This document shows positions 16,783 to 24,224 of a stretch of 60,122 nt of DNA, one piece after another. The translations under genes were made by a program, and so were the position numbers. Source of the DNA: Actinomadura sp. NBRC 104412 (GTDB lineage: Bacteria > Actinomycetota > Actinomycetes > Streptosporangiales > Streptosporangiaceae); NCBI RefSeq assembly GCF_030269515.1, contig NZ_BSTM01000039.1, forward strand, positions 1 to 60,122, given 5' to 3'. A model generated the notes under the pieces. The model saw nothing but the letters and a program-made list of their open reading frames with translations, was not told the origin of the DNA and searched no databases. The first letter of the stretch is position 1; the number at the start of each line of letters is the position of its first letter.

Positions 16783-19299
16783 CTATTGCGCCATGTCGAC
16801 GAAGCGGCTGTAGTGACCCTGGAAGGCGACCGTCACGGTCGCGGTCGGGCCGTTACGGTGCTTGGCCACGATCAGGTCGGCCTCACCGGCCCGCGGTGAC
16901 TCCTTCTCGTAGGCGTCCTCGCGATGCAGCAGGATCACCATGTCCGCGTCCTGCTCGATGGACCCGGACTCGCGAAGGTCCGAGACCATGGGCTTCTTGT
17001 CGGTTCGCTGCTCGGGACCCCGGTTGAGCTGGGAGAGCGCGACGACGGGAACACCGAGCTCCTTGGCCAGCAGCTTGAGCGAACGGGAGAACTCCGACAC
17101 CTCGACCTGTCGGCTCTCCACCCGCTTCCCGGACGACATCAACTGCAGGTAGTCGACGATGACCAAGCGCAGGTCGTGCTGCTGTTTGAGGCGGCGGCAC
17201 TTGGCCCGGATCTCCATCATCGACATGTTCGGCGAATCGTCGATGAACAGCGGCGCCTCGGCGACCTCGCTCATCCGCCGCGCCAGCCGCGTCCAGTCCT
17301 CGTCCTGCATGGTGCCCGAACGCATGGCGTGCAGCGCCACCCGGGACTCGGCCGACAGCAGCCGCATGGTGATCTCGTTGCGGCCCATCTCCAGGCTGAA
17401 GAACGCCGAGGTCAAGCCGTGCTTGATGGACGCGGCCCGCGCGAAGTCAAGCGCCAGCGTCGAGTTGTGCGTCGGAATGCAGGAACGCCCCACCAGATAC
17501 ATGTGATCGGCGTTGTCGACCTGCACGCACCGCACCGGCACGCTCTTCACGGGACGCACGTCCACGATGTACCGCACCCGGTCGCTCGCGTCCGGACGGA
17601 CGAGCTCACGCTGGCGCGCCGCCTTGCGCGACGACCGGAACACCTGCTCAGCCGGAACGAAGCCGATCCGGTAGATCGCGGAAGGCCCCGCCTCCGGCTC
17701 GACCGTCATCGTCGCCCGGTGCCCAAGGGTCAGGATCAGCTCGCGCGCGTCCTCGGCCAGCCGCCGATCGTCGAACGCCAACCGCACCTGGCCCGACTCG
17801 GTGACGTGGCCGTCGACGTCCAGCATTCCGGCCAGGAGCGCGCGCCGCTGCTCCCGCGAGGCCCGCAGGTATTCGCGTGGGATACGCCTGCTCTCACGCA
17901 GCCCCAGCTCTCTGATCGTCCGGCTGAGCCCAGAGAGGTCAGGCGCGGGCACCCCGGCCGCTTCGATCCGTTCCTGGAGCGCGATGTCATCGTCGAGACG
18001 GCCCGCGACCCCCTCCCGGCTTCGCCCGCCGGCGAGCCATGCCCCCAGCACGTAGGGGTCGAGTGGCAGGTCGGCCTCCGCGAGTTGGAAGGGCGCCGCC
18101 AGCTCGACCGCGTGGTTGGAACGGCCGTCGAAGCCACAGCGCAGGGTCGCCGCGATCTCCCGGGTCGTCTTGATCGGCCGGTGCGGCGGCAAGCCGACAC
18201 GGTGCAGCGACCTCCCATGCCGGGCGCCATCCGACCCCATCCGAGCTCGCCGCGCTCCCCGTTCGGCCAGGCGGACCGCTCCTACGCTCGCCTCCGCCAG
18301 CGCCCGAGCATGAGGCATCCGGCGAGGAGACCCCCCACCGGCCACCGCCCGCGCGGCAAGGCCTGCGTTGCCGTGTCCGAACCGGGGCCGCCCGTGCTCC
18401 TGACCTCCGGCGCGGGTCGTGGTCCTCCACTGGTGCTCGGCGTCGGCGACGATCACTGCGCCGTCCGAGAACTCGATCTCGTAGCAGGGACGCCCGTACA
18501 TCACCTCAGTGGCGGCGACGACACGGGTGGGTCTCCCGTCCGCCCCGATCAGCAGGTCGCCGACCTCGACCTCGCCCATCGTCGTCCAGCCGTCCGGGGT
18601 CGGCAGGGGCGTGTCGCACCTGACCGCCTTGCCCATCGCGGGCCTGGCCGCGATCACCACCATCTGGCCCGGATGGAGGCCGTTGGTCAGGGCGTCGAGG
18701 TCGGCGAAGCCGGTGGGGACGCCGACCATCTGGCCGCCCCGGCTGCCGATCGCCTCGATCTCGTCCAGCGCCCCCGGCATGATCTCGCTGAGCGGGACGT
18801 AGTCCTCGGAGGTGCGCTTGTCGGCGATCGCGAAGACCTCGGCCTGGGCCCGGTCGAGGACCTCGTCGGCGTCGGCGCCATCGGCCGCGTACCCCATCTG
18901 CACGATGCGCGTTCCGGTCTCCACCAGCTTCCGCAGCACCGCGCGCTCGCGCACGATCTTGGCGTAGTAACCGGCGTTGGCGGCCGTGGGCACCGACGAG
19001 ATCAGCGTGTGCAGGTACGGGGCGCCGCCGATGCGCCCGATCTCGCCTCGCTTGGTCAGCTCACCGGCGATGGTGACGGCGTCGGCCGGGTCGCCGCGGC
19101 CGTACAACTCCAGGATGGTGTCGAAGATGATCTGGTGTGCGGGACGGTAGAAGTCCTGGGTACGCAGCACCTCGATGACCTCGGCGATGGCGTCCTGGGA
19201 GAGCAGCATCCCGCCGATCACGCCCTGCTCGGCGGCGATGTCGTTCGGTGGGGTGCGCTCGAACCCAGGCTCGTGCGCGCCGAGTTCGGTCACGCTCAT
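16783..19299 (-). CDS. dnaB: Replicative DNA helicase DnaB, interrupted by an intein
   Basis: An 838-residue precursor. Without the 388-residue intein (residues 225-612) the helicase is 450 residues, normal for DnaB. The N-terminal domain (PPNDIAAEQGVIGGMLLSQD) binds primase; the RecA-like C-terminal domain has Walker A split by the intein (AARPAMGK, then STLALDFARAA), Walker B LVIVDYLQLM and the arginine finger region SDLRESGSIEQDADMVILLH. DnaB unwinds the fork as a hexamer. I chose ATG 19299 (MSVTELGAHE) because GGGGG lies nine bases upstream; the GTG at 19308 is three codons earlier. The gene sits in the conserved rpsF-ssb-rpsR-rplI-dnaB neighbourhood, separated from rplI by a MATE gene and an insertion. 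Confidence 0.97.
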   Translation of the reverse strand: MSVTELGAHEPGFERTPPNDIAAEQGVIGGMLLSQDAIAEVIEVLRTQDFYRPAHQIIFDTILELYGRGDPADAVTIAGELTKRGEIGRIGGAPYLHTLISSVPTAANAGYYAKIVRERAVLRKLVETGTRIVQMGYAADGADADEVLDRAQAEVFAIADKRTSEDYVPLSEIMPGALDEIEAIGSRGGQMVGVPTGFADLDALTNGLHPGQMVVIAARPAMGKAVRCDTPLPTPDGWTTMGEVEVGDLLIGADGRPTRVVAATEVMYGRPCYEIEFSDGAVIVADAEHQWRTTTRAGGQEHGRPRFGHGNAGLAARAVAGGGSPRRMPHARALAEASVGAVRLAERGARRARMGSDGARHGRSLHRVGLPPHRPIKTTREIAATLRCGFDGRSNHAVELAAPFQLAEADLPLDPYVLGAWLAGGRSREGVAGRLDDDIALQERIEAAGVPAPDLSGLSRTIRELGLRESRRIPREYLRASREQRRALLAGMLDVDGHVTESGQVRLAFDDRRLAEDARELILTLGHRATMTVEPEAGPSAIYRIGFVPAEQVFRSSRKAARQRELVRPDASDRVRYIVDVRPVKSVPVRCVQVDNADHMYLVGRSCIPTHNSTLALDFARAASIKHGLTSAFFSLEMGRNEITMRLLSAESRVALHAMRSGTMQDEDWTRLARRMSEVAEAPLFIDDSPNMSMMEIRAKCRRLKQQHDLRLVIVDYLQLMSSGKRVESRQVEVSEFSRSLKLLAKELGVPVVALSQLNRGPEQRTDKKPMVSDLRESGSIEQDADMVILLHREDAYEKESPRAGEADLIVAKHRNGPTATVTVAFQGHYSRFVDMAQ
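17464..18627 (-). other. Class 3 intein in the DnaB Walker A loop, with degenerate LAGLIDADG endonuclease
   Basis: The intein spans DnaB residues 225-612, between ...AMGK and STLAL, the site of known DnaB-b inteins. Its first residue is Ala225, not Cys or Ser, so it cannot splice by the ordinary class 1 route. It carries the full class 3 signature: Trp291 in EHQW after His289, Cys591 in VPVRCVQVDN, and Thr610 in IPTHN before the final Asn612. A LAGLIDADG homing-endonuclease region lies between: VLGAWLAGG, where the usual catalytic aspartate of the GDG motif is alanine, and LLAGMLDVDGHV, which is intact. Splicing should work while homing is probably lost. Splicing is required for an active helicase. 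Confidence 0.93.
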
Positions 19300-19658
19300 C
19301 CCTGGCACCCCCTGCGCTTCCGCTGTAGCGGAAGCCCCGCGCGTCCTGTTCCGGATCCTTCATCTCAAGTGCGTCTGACATTTTCGGGGCGCGCTGCCAC
19401 CCGAAGCAAAGACCCCTGTGGACGGCCTGTGGAGCCCCTGTGCAGACACGCCGCACTCGTTGTGCACAACGTTGGGGAAAACCCTGGGGACAACCCTCCC
19501 GCCCCGCGGCCACAGCCACTCTGACCTGCGGCGATCCCGTCCACCACATGTGAACGAGAAAAACTTCGGACTCGACCGTCCCACGTCACACGCCTCCAGT
19601 ACGGCGCCGAGGCGGGCTGTAATGATCAATTGGCATATATACCTTACATGCTGCTAAC
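19300..19658. promoter_or_regulatory. dnaB/MATE intergenic region with DnaA-box-like sites
   Basis: This divergent gap holds both promoters. Between 19417 and 19494 there is a cluster of sequences close to the actinobacterial DnaA box TTGTCCACA: TGTGGAC at 19417-19423, the perfect palindrome GTTGTGCACAAC at 19459-19470 (one mismatch on each strand), and TGGGGACAAC at 19485-19494 (one mismatch on the minus strand). DnaA control of dnaB is plausible but not shown. Near the MATE gene, TTGGCA at 19630-19635 and TAACGT at 19655-19660 could form a promoter for a leaderless transcript, with a long 19-bp spacer. Confidence 0.3.
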
Positions 19659-19670
19659 GTGCTGATCGTC

Positions 19671-21002
19671 ATGGTCGGCTCAGCATGGCGGCGGCGGGTC
19701 AACCCGCACGACCGCGAGATCCTCCGGCTCGCGGTGCCCGCGTTCGGCGCACTCGTCGCCGAGCCGCTGTTCCTGCTCTCCGACTCGGCGATCATCGGGC
19801 ATCTCGGCACCGCCCAGCTCGGCGGGCTCGGTGTGGCCGGCCAGGCGCTGTCCCTGCTCGTCTACCTGTGCGTGTTCCTGGCGTACGGGACGACCGCCGG
19901 CGTGGCCAGGCAGGTCGGCGCCGGTGATCTGCGCGCGGCGATCCGGCAGGGCATCGACGGGATGTGGCTGGCGCTGGCGATCGGTGTCGTGCTGGCCGTG
20001 GGATGCCGGCCACTGGTCCCGTGGCTGGTGGACCTGTTCGGCGCCTCACCGGTGGTCGATCCGTACGCCCGCACCTACCTCACGATCAGCCTGCTCGGCG
20101 TTCCCGGAATGCTGGTCGTCCTGGCGGGCACCGGAGTGCTCCGCGGCCTCCAGGACACCCGCACGCCGCTGCTGGTCTCGATCGGCGGGTTCGGCGGCAA
20201 CCTGATCCTGAACGTGGTGTTCGTCCTCGTTCTGGACTGGGGCATCGCCGGTTCGGCATGGGGGACGGTCATCGCGCAGACCCTCGGCGCCGCCGTCTAC
20301 GTGATCATGGTTCTGCGCGGGGCACGCCGCCATGGCGCCCCGGTGCGTCCCGACCTCCCGGGGCTGCGCGCGGCGGCGTCCGCGGGAGTCCACCTGCTCG
20401 TCCGGACGGCGGCCCTGCGCGTCGTGCTGATCGTCGGCACATCGGTCGCCGCGCGGATGGGGGACGCGGAGATCGCCGCGTACCAGGTCGGCTTCCAGGT
20501 CTGGACGCTGCTGGCGCTCGCCCTGGACTCCATCGCGATCGCGGGCCAGGCCATCACCGGCCGCCATCTGGGCGCCGAGGACGTCGCCGCGACCCGCTCG
20601 GCCACCCGGCGGATGGTCCTCTGGGGCGTGGTGTGCGGGGTGATCTTCGGCATCGCGATCCTCGTGGTGCGGCCCTGGCTGCCCGCCCTGTTCACGACCG
20701 ACGACCAGGTACGCGGCCTGCTGCTCGCCTCACTGATCGTGGTCGCGCTCCTCCAGCCGATCGCCGGCGTGGTGTTCGTGCTGGACGGGATCCTGATCGG
20801 CGCGGGCGACGGCCCATACCTGGCGGTCACCTCGCTGATCTCGACGGTGGCCTTCCTGCCTCCCGTCCTGGCCGCCTACCAGCTCGGCGCCGGCCTCATC
20901 GGCCTGTGGCTCGCCATCGGCGTATGGATGGCCGCCCGCTTCGTCACCCTGGGTCTGCGCGCCCGCAGCGAAGCCTGGCTCGTCACCGGCGCCACCCGCT
21001 GA
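19671..21002 (+). CDS. MATE-family efflux transporter (DinF-like)
   Basis: A 443-residue membrane protein with twelve hydrophobic segments in two related halves, of the MATE/DinF branch: RVNPHDREILRLAVPAFGAL at the start, AEPLFLLSDSAIIGHLGTAQ in helix 1-2, GVLRGLQDTRTPLLVS midway, and QAITGRHLGAEDVAATR in the second half. MATE transporters export drugs or metabolites using a proton or sodium gradient. There is no ribosome site at ATG 19671 or at GTG 19659 four codons upstream, so the start is uncertain and a leaderless mRNA is likely. A MATE gene between rplI and dnaB is also found in Streptomyces, so this gene belongs to the core block. Confidence 0.9.
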   Translation: MVGSAWRRRVNPHDREILRLAVPAFGALVAEPLFLLSDSAIIGHLGTAQLGGLGVAGQALSLLVYLCVFLAYGTTAGVARQVGAGDLRAAIRQGIDGMWLALAIGVVLAVGCRPLVPWLVDLFGASPVVDPYARTYLTISLLGVPGMLVVLAGTGVLRGLQDTRTPLLVSIGGFGGNLILNVVFVLVLDWGIAGSAWGTVIAQTLGAAVYVIMVLRGARRHGAPVRPDLPGLRAAASAGVHLLVRTAALRVVLIVGTSVAARMGDAEIAAYQVGFQVWTLLALALDSIAIAGQAITGRHLGAEDVAATRSATRRMVLWGVVCGVIFGIAILVVRPWLPALFTTDDQVRGLLLASLIVVALLQPIAGVVFVLDGILIGAGDGPYLAVTSLISTVAFLPPVLAAYQLGAGLIGLWLAIGVWMAARFVTLGLRARSEAWLVTGATR

Positions 21003-21171
21003 GGTGCTTATGGCAGGCACGAGCTGCGCTGTGTTCATTGGCGGTGCCTGCGGCGTCGGGCGCTGGGCGCCCTCCTTCTCCGGCACCGCGTGCGATCGCT
21101 GCATCGCTCCGACTCGCCCAGGGGCTCGCTCCGCGATCAGGGTCTCGCTGACGCTCGCCCCTGCCTCCGGA

Positions 21172-21203
21172 CGCGATCGCAACGCCTGAGCGACCGTCCG
21201 GGG
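21172..21203 (+). repeat. Left copy of a 32-bp direct repeat
   Basis: CGCGATCGCAACGCCTGAGC begins a 32-bp stretch that recurs at 23845-23876 with only three C/T differences. The left copy is also the core of a larger imperfect stem, CCGGACG...CGTCCGG. The pair brackets the SLOG, XRE-TPR and ATP-binding genes. It may be a dispersed chromosomal repeat or mark the edges of an insertion. Nothing else is recognisable in the 289 bases between the MATE gene and the SLOG-like gene. Confidence 0.6.
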
Positions 21204-21291
21204 CCGACTCCCCCTGCTGGGCTGGATACCTCCAGTCTGGCCAATGACTGTTGGGCGCGCCTGTCCTGGGCGGGTGGGCGGGAGGCTAGCC

Positions 21292-21768
21292 TCAGTCGCG
21301 TTGTGCCCCGTCGGGCCAGATGATTCGGATGGGCACGCGATGCTCATGCGCGTGGGCGACCACGTCGGCGGTGCCTCCGTAGCCGCGTGCGGGCTGCCCG
21401 TCCCACACCGCCCACAGCTCGTCCGCATGGTCGATCATGTAGGCGCTGGCCGCCATGTGAGCCTCGGAGTCGGACTCGGTGAAATCCATGGTGTGAACGC
21501 CGCTGGCTGCGGAGAAGAGCCGGTCGTACTCAGCATGCGCTGCTTCTGGTAGACCATCACGATATTGCCGTGCGGGCACGATGGCCTCGATGGTGCCACC
21601 GTGGTCAAGGACGGCGCGGGCGAAGATCTGATCGGCTCCATCCGCAAGACAGGACAAGCCGGTGATGTCGCCGGTCGTTGTGGCGAGCAGTTTCCGGATG
21701 GCCTGGTCGACTAGCTGCTCGGTCTCCGATGGCATGCCTCGGTGACCGGATATGGCGATGCGCCGCAA
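21292..21768 (-). CDS. SLOG-like Rossmann-fold protein of unknown function
   Basis: A 158-residue protein: RRIAISGHRGMPSETEQL at the start, GLSCLADGADQIFARAVLDH in the middle, and ELWAVWDGQPARGYGGTADV, VPIRIIWPDGAQRD at the end. The GHRG, GADQIFA and GGTADVV positions resemble the nucleotide-sugar and ligand-binding SLOG/DprA-LOG superfamily, whose members act in nucleotide signalling, cytokinin-like hydrolysis and phage defence. The start TTG 21768 is preferred because AAGGA lies six bases upstream and it keeps the GHRG motif. It follows the XRE-TPR gene after 10 bp on the same strand, so the two form an operon. The ligand and role are not known. Confidence 0.65.
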   Translation of the reverse strand: MRRIAISGHRGMPSETEQLVDQAIRKLLATTTGDITGLSCLADGADQIFARAVLDHGGTIEAIVPARQYRDGLPEAAHAEYDRLFSAASGVHTMDFTESDSEAHMAASAYMIDHADELWAVWDGQPARGYGGTADVVAHAHEHRVPIRIIWPDGAQRD

Positions 21769-21778
21769 GGCGGTTCCT

Positions 21779-23050
21779 TCAGACAAGGGTGGCTTGTAGG
21801 TGTCGGTCGAACTGGCGAACCTTGGGTGTGATCGGGCCTGAGTACTCTCGGCGGAAGCGTCGGGCTCGCTGGATGACCCGTTCGGATGCATATGCGGTTC
21901 CGATCTTGAGCGCGTCGCTTCCGAGGCGGAATGCCTCGTCCACCTGGCTGGTGTCGTGGCTTAGCTCTCCGCCTTGCCGCACGGCTGTAGCAACTTCCAG
22001 CATGACGGCGGCTCGCTGCTTGGGTGCTGGCTGGGCACTGGCGGCAGACTCGGCGAACGCTGCGAGCGCGTGGCTGGGCTGGTTGAGCCGGACCGCTACA
22101 AGCGCCCGGTATCCGGCCAGCTTGGCATCGTCAAAAGGGAACACCCACGGCCATGGGGGCACGGATGCGCGGTCATGCTCAATGGCTCTCTCAGCCGTGA
22201 GCAGCGCTTGCGTGCTGCGTGCTTCACGGTCTTGCCTGTGCGCGCTGGCGTGTGCAAGAGCTTCGATTGATGCGAGCCAAGCGCGCGGTGTGGGATGGGC
22301 CCGTGGTTCGATTTGCCCGCGCGCCTTGTCGATCAGGGCGAGTCCAAGATCAGGGTCGTTGCCCTCGATCTCGAACGCCGCGAGGCTCCCGATCATATAG
22401 GCGGTGAGCAGATCATGACCGGCGCGGCGGGCCCGGTCGATCGCCATGCGGTAGTACGTGCGCGCAGTCCCGATATCGTGCATGTCCGCGTGCAGCCATG
22501 CAGCGAATCCAGCAGCCTCGCTGACGGCTGCCGCGATGTCAGCAGAGAACGGGGAGCGCTCGGTCCGTGCGTAACGGCGGTCGGCCATCTCGACATGAGC
22601 GATCACACCGCGAGCGAGATCACGGGCGGGTGTCGTCGCGTCCAAGCGACGCTGACTGCCGGTGATAGCGGTCAAAGTAGGCGCCGTCGTCTCATCGAAC
22701 TCGGCGCGTGCGGGGATGGGCAGCAAGGCCAGTGCAACGGTCTTGCTGAACTCTCGGCGGTTCGTGGGATCGTCACCTCCAACATCACCGAATCGGAGTA
22801 GTGCGAGCGGCACTCCGAGTCGGCGCGATATCTCCCGGACTTGGTCGATGGTGAGCGGCTGCGTGCGCCGGAGCACCTTCGAGACCCAGCTCTGGGAGTA
22901 GCCCACCGCCGTGGCCAAGTCCGCCTGCGTCCATCCGCGCGCATGGCGAATCTCGTCTAGGAGCGTGGGGAAGTCGCAGCTCGCTAGTGCTGCCGCGACC
23001 GCAGGTGTGGACCAGAACGCCGGTGAGGTGCTCTGTCCTGTCTGATCCAT
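21779..23050 (-). CDS. XRE-family regulator with C-terminal TPR-like domain
   Basis: A 423-residue regulator. Residues 28-85 are a Cro/C1-type helix-turn-helix (EIRHARGWTQADLATAVGYS, QSWVSKVLRRTQPLTIDQVR). The long helical remainder, with repeats such as AAVSEAAGFAAWLHADMHDI, GTARTYYRMAIDRARRAGHD and LIDKARGQIEPRAHPTPRAW, is typical of streptomycete regulators with TPR-like C-termini that bind a peptide or protein partner. It is divergent from a SpoIIAB-like ATP-binding protein; regulator and ATPase pairs of this kind (with DUF397 proteins in the WhiJ/BldB-type systems) control development in Streptomyces. Here the third partner is instead the SLOG-like protein downstream. Codon use contains more A/T third bases than the core genes, hinting at transfer. 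Confidence 0.87.
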   Translation of the reverse strand: MDQTGQSTSPAFWSTPAVAAALASCDFPTLLDEIRHARGWTQADLATAVGYSQSWVSKVLRRTQPLTIDQVREISRRLGVPLALLRFGDVGGDDPTNRREFSKTVALALLPIPARAEFDETTAPTLTAITGSQRRLDATTPARDLARGVIAHVEMADRRYARTERSPFSADIAAAVSEAAGFAAWLHADMHDIGTARTYYRMAIDRARRAGHDLLTAYMIGSLAAFEIEGNDPDLGLALIDKARGQIEPRAHPTPRAWLASIEALAHASAHRQDREARSTQALLTAERAIEHDRASVPPWPWVFPFDDAKLAGYRALVAVRLNQPSHALAAFAESAASAQPAPKQRAAVMLEVATAVRQGGELSHDTSQVDEAFRLGSDALKIGTAYASERVIQRARRFRREYSGPITPKVRQFDRHLQATLV

Positions 23051-23082
23051 GAATTTAGGTTACGGGCGCCCATCACGGCTGT

Positions 23083-23112
23083 CTTAGTCGTGACGGGACT
23101 GGTCCTTAGTCG
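23083..23112. promoter_or_regulatory. Short direct repeats in the XRE/ATPase divergent promoter region
   Basis: CTTAGTCG occurs at 23083-23090 and again at 23105-23112, 22 bp apart, in the 148-bp gap between the XRE-TPR gene and the ATP-binding gene. Helical spacing and location make them candidate binding sites for the XRE regulator. The motif is short, so chance cannot be excluded. Confidence 0.25.
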
Positions 23113-23198
23113 CGTGAGTGGTAGCGCGTCCTCTCCCATGTCGGCCGCCCTCAGGATCGCATTCACAGCAACCCCAGACGTATCCGAGGTCGAGTCCG

Positions 23199-23591
23199 AT
23201 GCCTACCATCCTTGCCCCTGAGGTTCCGACGCTTGTGCTCAACCCCACCGACCGCGCTCCCGCGTTGGCTCGGAGGTTTGTTGCTGAGCGGTTGCGTGCA
23301 TGGGGCCACCGAGACGACTACATCGGCCGTGTGGTGGTCACTGAGCTGGTGACCAACGCCTACCGGCACGGGGCGGGGTTCATCGTGGTGCGGGTGTTCC
23401 GGGACGAACGCGATGGCCTGGCGGTGATCGAGGTCTGGGATCACGGGCCGGGACTGCCGGTCGTGGGGTCCGGAGATCATGACTCCACTTCGGGACGGGG
23501 GCTGTTGATGATGTCCCGGCTGGTTCGGGACTGGGGTACCCGGCGGACAACGGAAGGCGGGAAGATCGTATGGACCAAGTGCGCTCTCTAG
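23199..23591 (+). CDS. SpoIIAB/RsbW-like ATP-binding protein
   Basis: A 130-residue GHKL ATPase-fold protein. The N box is VVTELVTNAYRHG, the G1 box is VIEVWDHGPGLP, and the G2 box is SGRGLLMMSRLV; together they form the ATP-binding site of anti-sigma-factor kinases. The N-terminus RAPALARRFVAERLRAWG is the usual first helix. Such proteins bind a sigma factor or anti-sigma antagonist and can phosphorylate partner proteins on serine. Many stand-alone actinobacterial copies pair with an XRE regulator, as here. No STAS-domain partner or sigma factor is adjacent. ATG 23199 was chosen at the family start; the longer upstream frame is not conserved-looking. Confidence 0.88.
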   Translation: MPTILAPEVPTLVLNPTDRAPALARRFVAERLRAWGHRDDYIGRVVVTELVTNAYRHGAGFIVVRVFRDERDGLAVIEVWDHGPGLPVVGSGDHDSTSGRGLLMMSRLVRDWGTRRTTEGGKIVWTKCAL

Positions 23592-23862
23592 GCGGCTTGG
23601 TCGATCGCATCGTGTTGGGGTGGCGTACCCGCTTGGGGCGCGCCACGGCCGTGCGGTACCTGGATGTGCCGGCCCTGGTGGTCGAGCACCGGGGCTGGTG
23701 CCGCTGCTGTGGATCTACGGCGCGGGCGAGGCGGGCCAGATGGTGGTCAATGTGCGGGCCACTGCGGGAGACTCCTGGGCCTTCTACGAGGCGCACCGGG
23801 GGTGGTCGGGCTATCTCGCCGGCTGTGACGATGTGCAAGTGGCGCGCGATCGCAACGCTTGA
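23570..23862 (+). pseudogene. Frameshifted hypothetical protein after the ATPase gene
   Basis: Two overlapping frames together read like one protein: VRYLDVPALVVEHRG in the frame from ATG 23570, then LVPLLWIYGAGEAGQMVVNV and DSWAFYEAHRGWSGYLAGCD in the other frame, ending TGA 23860-23862. Both parts have the GC-rich third positions of real genes, and the switch falls at the G run 23691-23694, where one extra G would join them (293 bases, one short of 98 codons). It overlaps the ATPase gene end by 22 bases. I do not recognise the family. Its last codons lie inside the right copy of the 32-bp repeat, so the natural C-terminus may have been replaced. Confidence 0.38.
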
Positions 23863-23876
23863 GCGATCGTTCGGGG
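23845..23876 (+). repeat. Right copy of a 32-bp direct repeat
   Basis: CGCGATCGCAACGCTTGAGC begins the second copy of the repeat at 21172-21203, same orientation, 29 of 32 bases identical. It covers the end of the preceding hypothetical frame. Confidence 0.6.
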
Positions 23877-24031
23877 CTGGGGTGACGGGTGAGGCGGGTG
23901 CGAAAGGTCTTATGACAGCCGCGAGCCGACCGACCCATGCCCCCGCGGAGTTTGCTACCCGCAAGCCGGACGTTGGAAAAGAATGCTTGAAGCGCATCCG
24001 CCTCAGTGGCCACTCTGGATAGGATTCGAAC

Positions 24032-24220
24032 ATGTGTTCCACGCATGGCGAGCGGATGGCCCGGTTGACGCAGGCGATCGACGACCTGGCCGCCGAGGGC
24101 CTGGCCGGGTTGCCGCCGGAGACCCTGGTCGAACGGGTCGCGGGGATCTGGTCGCTGATCGAGGGCATCGACCCGGAGATCGCCCGCCGCCGCACGCGTT
24201 ACACGACCCCGGAATCCTGA
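24032..24220 (+). CDS. Small hypothetical protein
   Basis: A 62-residue frame: MARLTQAIDDLAAEGLAGLP, VERVAGIWSLIEGIDPEIAR, then RRRTRYTTPES. Third-position GC is high throughout (codons such as CTG, GCC, GAC, GTC), which supports translation. It is predicted to be mostly helical. It vaguely recalls the N-terminal helices of DUF222 proteins but is far too short for that family. Start ATG 24032 or the internal ATG 24056 are both possible. It converges with the amidase gene, with 4 bp between stops. I cannot assign a function. Confidence 0.45.
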   Translation: MCSTHGERMARLTQAIDDLAAEGLAGLPPETLVERVAGIWSLIEGIDPEIARRRTRYTTPES

Positions 24221-24224
24221 CGGT

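Noticed and set aside
19417..19494. Chromosomal origin oriC
   Set aside because: Too few DnaA-box-like sites, no AT-rich unwinding region, and dnaA, dnaN with recF are absent here.
16924..19524. 866-residue plus-strand frame opposite dnaB
   Set aside because: Complementary shadow of DnaB; no start signal and no recognisable fold.
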